From: Candidatus Omnitrophota bacterium
GTDB lineage: Bacteria > Omnitrophota > Gorgyraeia > Tantalellales > Tantalellaceae
DNA length: 6,445 nt
Direction: 5' to 3'
NCBI GenBank assembly: GCA_023142805.1
Contig: JAGLIU010000310.1
Coordinates: forward strand, 1-6,445
In this document: positions 6,324 through 6,445 of the stretch, piece by piece
Position numbering within the stretch: the first letter of the stretch is position 1
Layout: each line of letters starts with the position of its first letter
Position numbers and translations under genes: made by a program
The notes under the pieces: generated by a model
Seen by the model: the letters and a program-made list of their open reading frames with translations, nothing else
The model's database searches: none
Told to the model about the DNA's origin: nothing

Positions 6324-6445
6324 TCATATCTTTTTTTCTATCGGCTTCTGTGCTATATGAAGGTGCTTTTCTCCCGCCACGTACAATTTAAGTCTCTTTA
6401 GCATCAACGCACCCAATTTGTTTTTAGGGAGCATTCCTTTAACCG
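6324..6445 (-). CDS. rplM: 50S ribosomal protein L13, C-terminal 39 residues (5' end beyond window)
   Basis: L13 is a large-subunit protein needed early in 50S assembly. Only the end of the gene is present; the right edge cuts it two bases into a codon. The readable part starts VKGMLPKNKLGALMLKRLKLY, matching the family motif VRGMLPKNKLG, and continues VAGEKHLHIAQKPIEKKI to a TGA stop. The remaining length after the GMLPKN motif fits a normal L13 C-terminus. It precedes rpsI by 13 nt and is almost certainly cotranscribed with it; their promoter lies outside the window. Confidence 0.95.
   Translation of the reverse strand, partial: VKGMLPKNKLGALMLKRLKLYVAGEKHLHIAQKPIEKKI

Noticed and set aside
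1..6445. CRISPR array, insertion sequence, prophage, tRNA or defence system
   Set aside because: No repeat-spacer pattern, transposase, terminal inverted repeats, tRNA-like fold or foreign gene was seen; nearly the whole window is explained by rplM-rpsI and the arg operon.

Overview
This window looks like an AT-rich bacterial chromosome segment. By eye it is about 40% G+C with lysine-rich proteins. Every supported gene lies on the minus strand, so transcription runs from right (6445) to left (1). The organism cannot be fixed from the sequence. The proteins are ordinary bacterial housekeeping types. From memory, rplM-rpsI followed by arg genes occurs in Geobacter-like deltaproteobacteria and in uncultivated lineages such as Omnitrophota. 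I see no phage, transposase, tRNA, rRNA or CRISPR.

Layout in the direction of transcription: (1) the 3' end of rplM (L13), cut by the right edge, then rpsI (S9) 13 nt downstream. (2) A strong rho-independent terminator at 5858-5889 that closes the ribosomal operon. (3) A control region of about 190 nt (5721-5914) with a near-consensus sigma-70 promoter (TTGACA, 17 nt, TATACT), a pair of TACGGGGG direct repeats one helical turn apart just upstream, and a perfect 12-bp AT palindrome just downstream of the predicted start site. (4) The arginine operon argC-argJ-argB-argD-argF-argG. argB/argD overlap by 8 nt and argD/argF by 4 nt; the other gaps are 21, 67 and 72 nt. argG runs off the left edge after 127 codons.

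Together the arg genes cover N-acetylglutamate phosphorylation (ArgB), reduction (ArgC), transamination (ArgD), acetyl transfer back to glutamate (ArgJ), carbamoylation of ornithine (ArgF) and the start of argininosuccinate synthesis (ArgG). This is the acetyl-recycling version of the pathway. No argA, argE, argH, carAB or argR is present in the window. ArgB carries the N-terminal helix extension and C-terminal signature of arginine-inhibitable kinases, which fits feedback control at that step.

No novel biological system is evident. The items worth a second look are the argC control region, the argJ start choice, a possible REP-like remnant between argF and argG, and a few low-weight coding oddities in the gaps.
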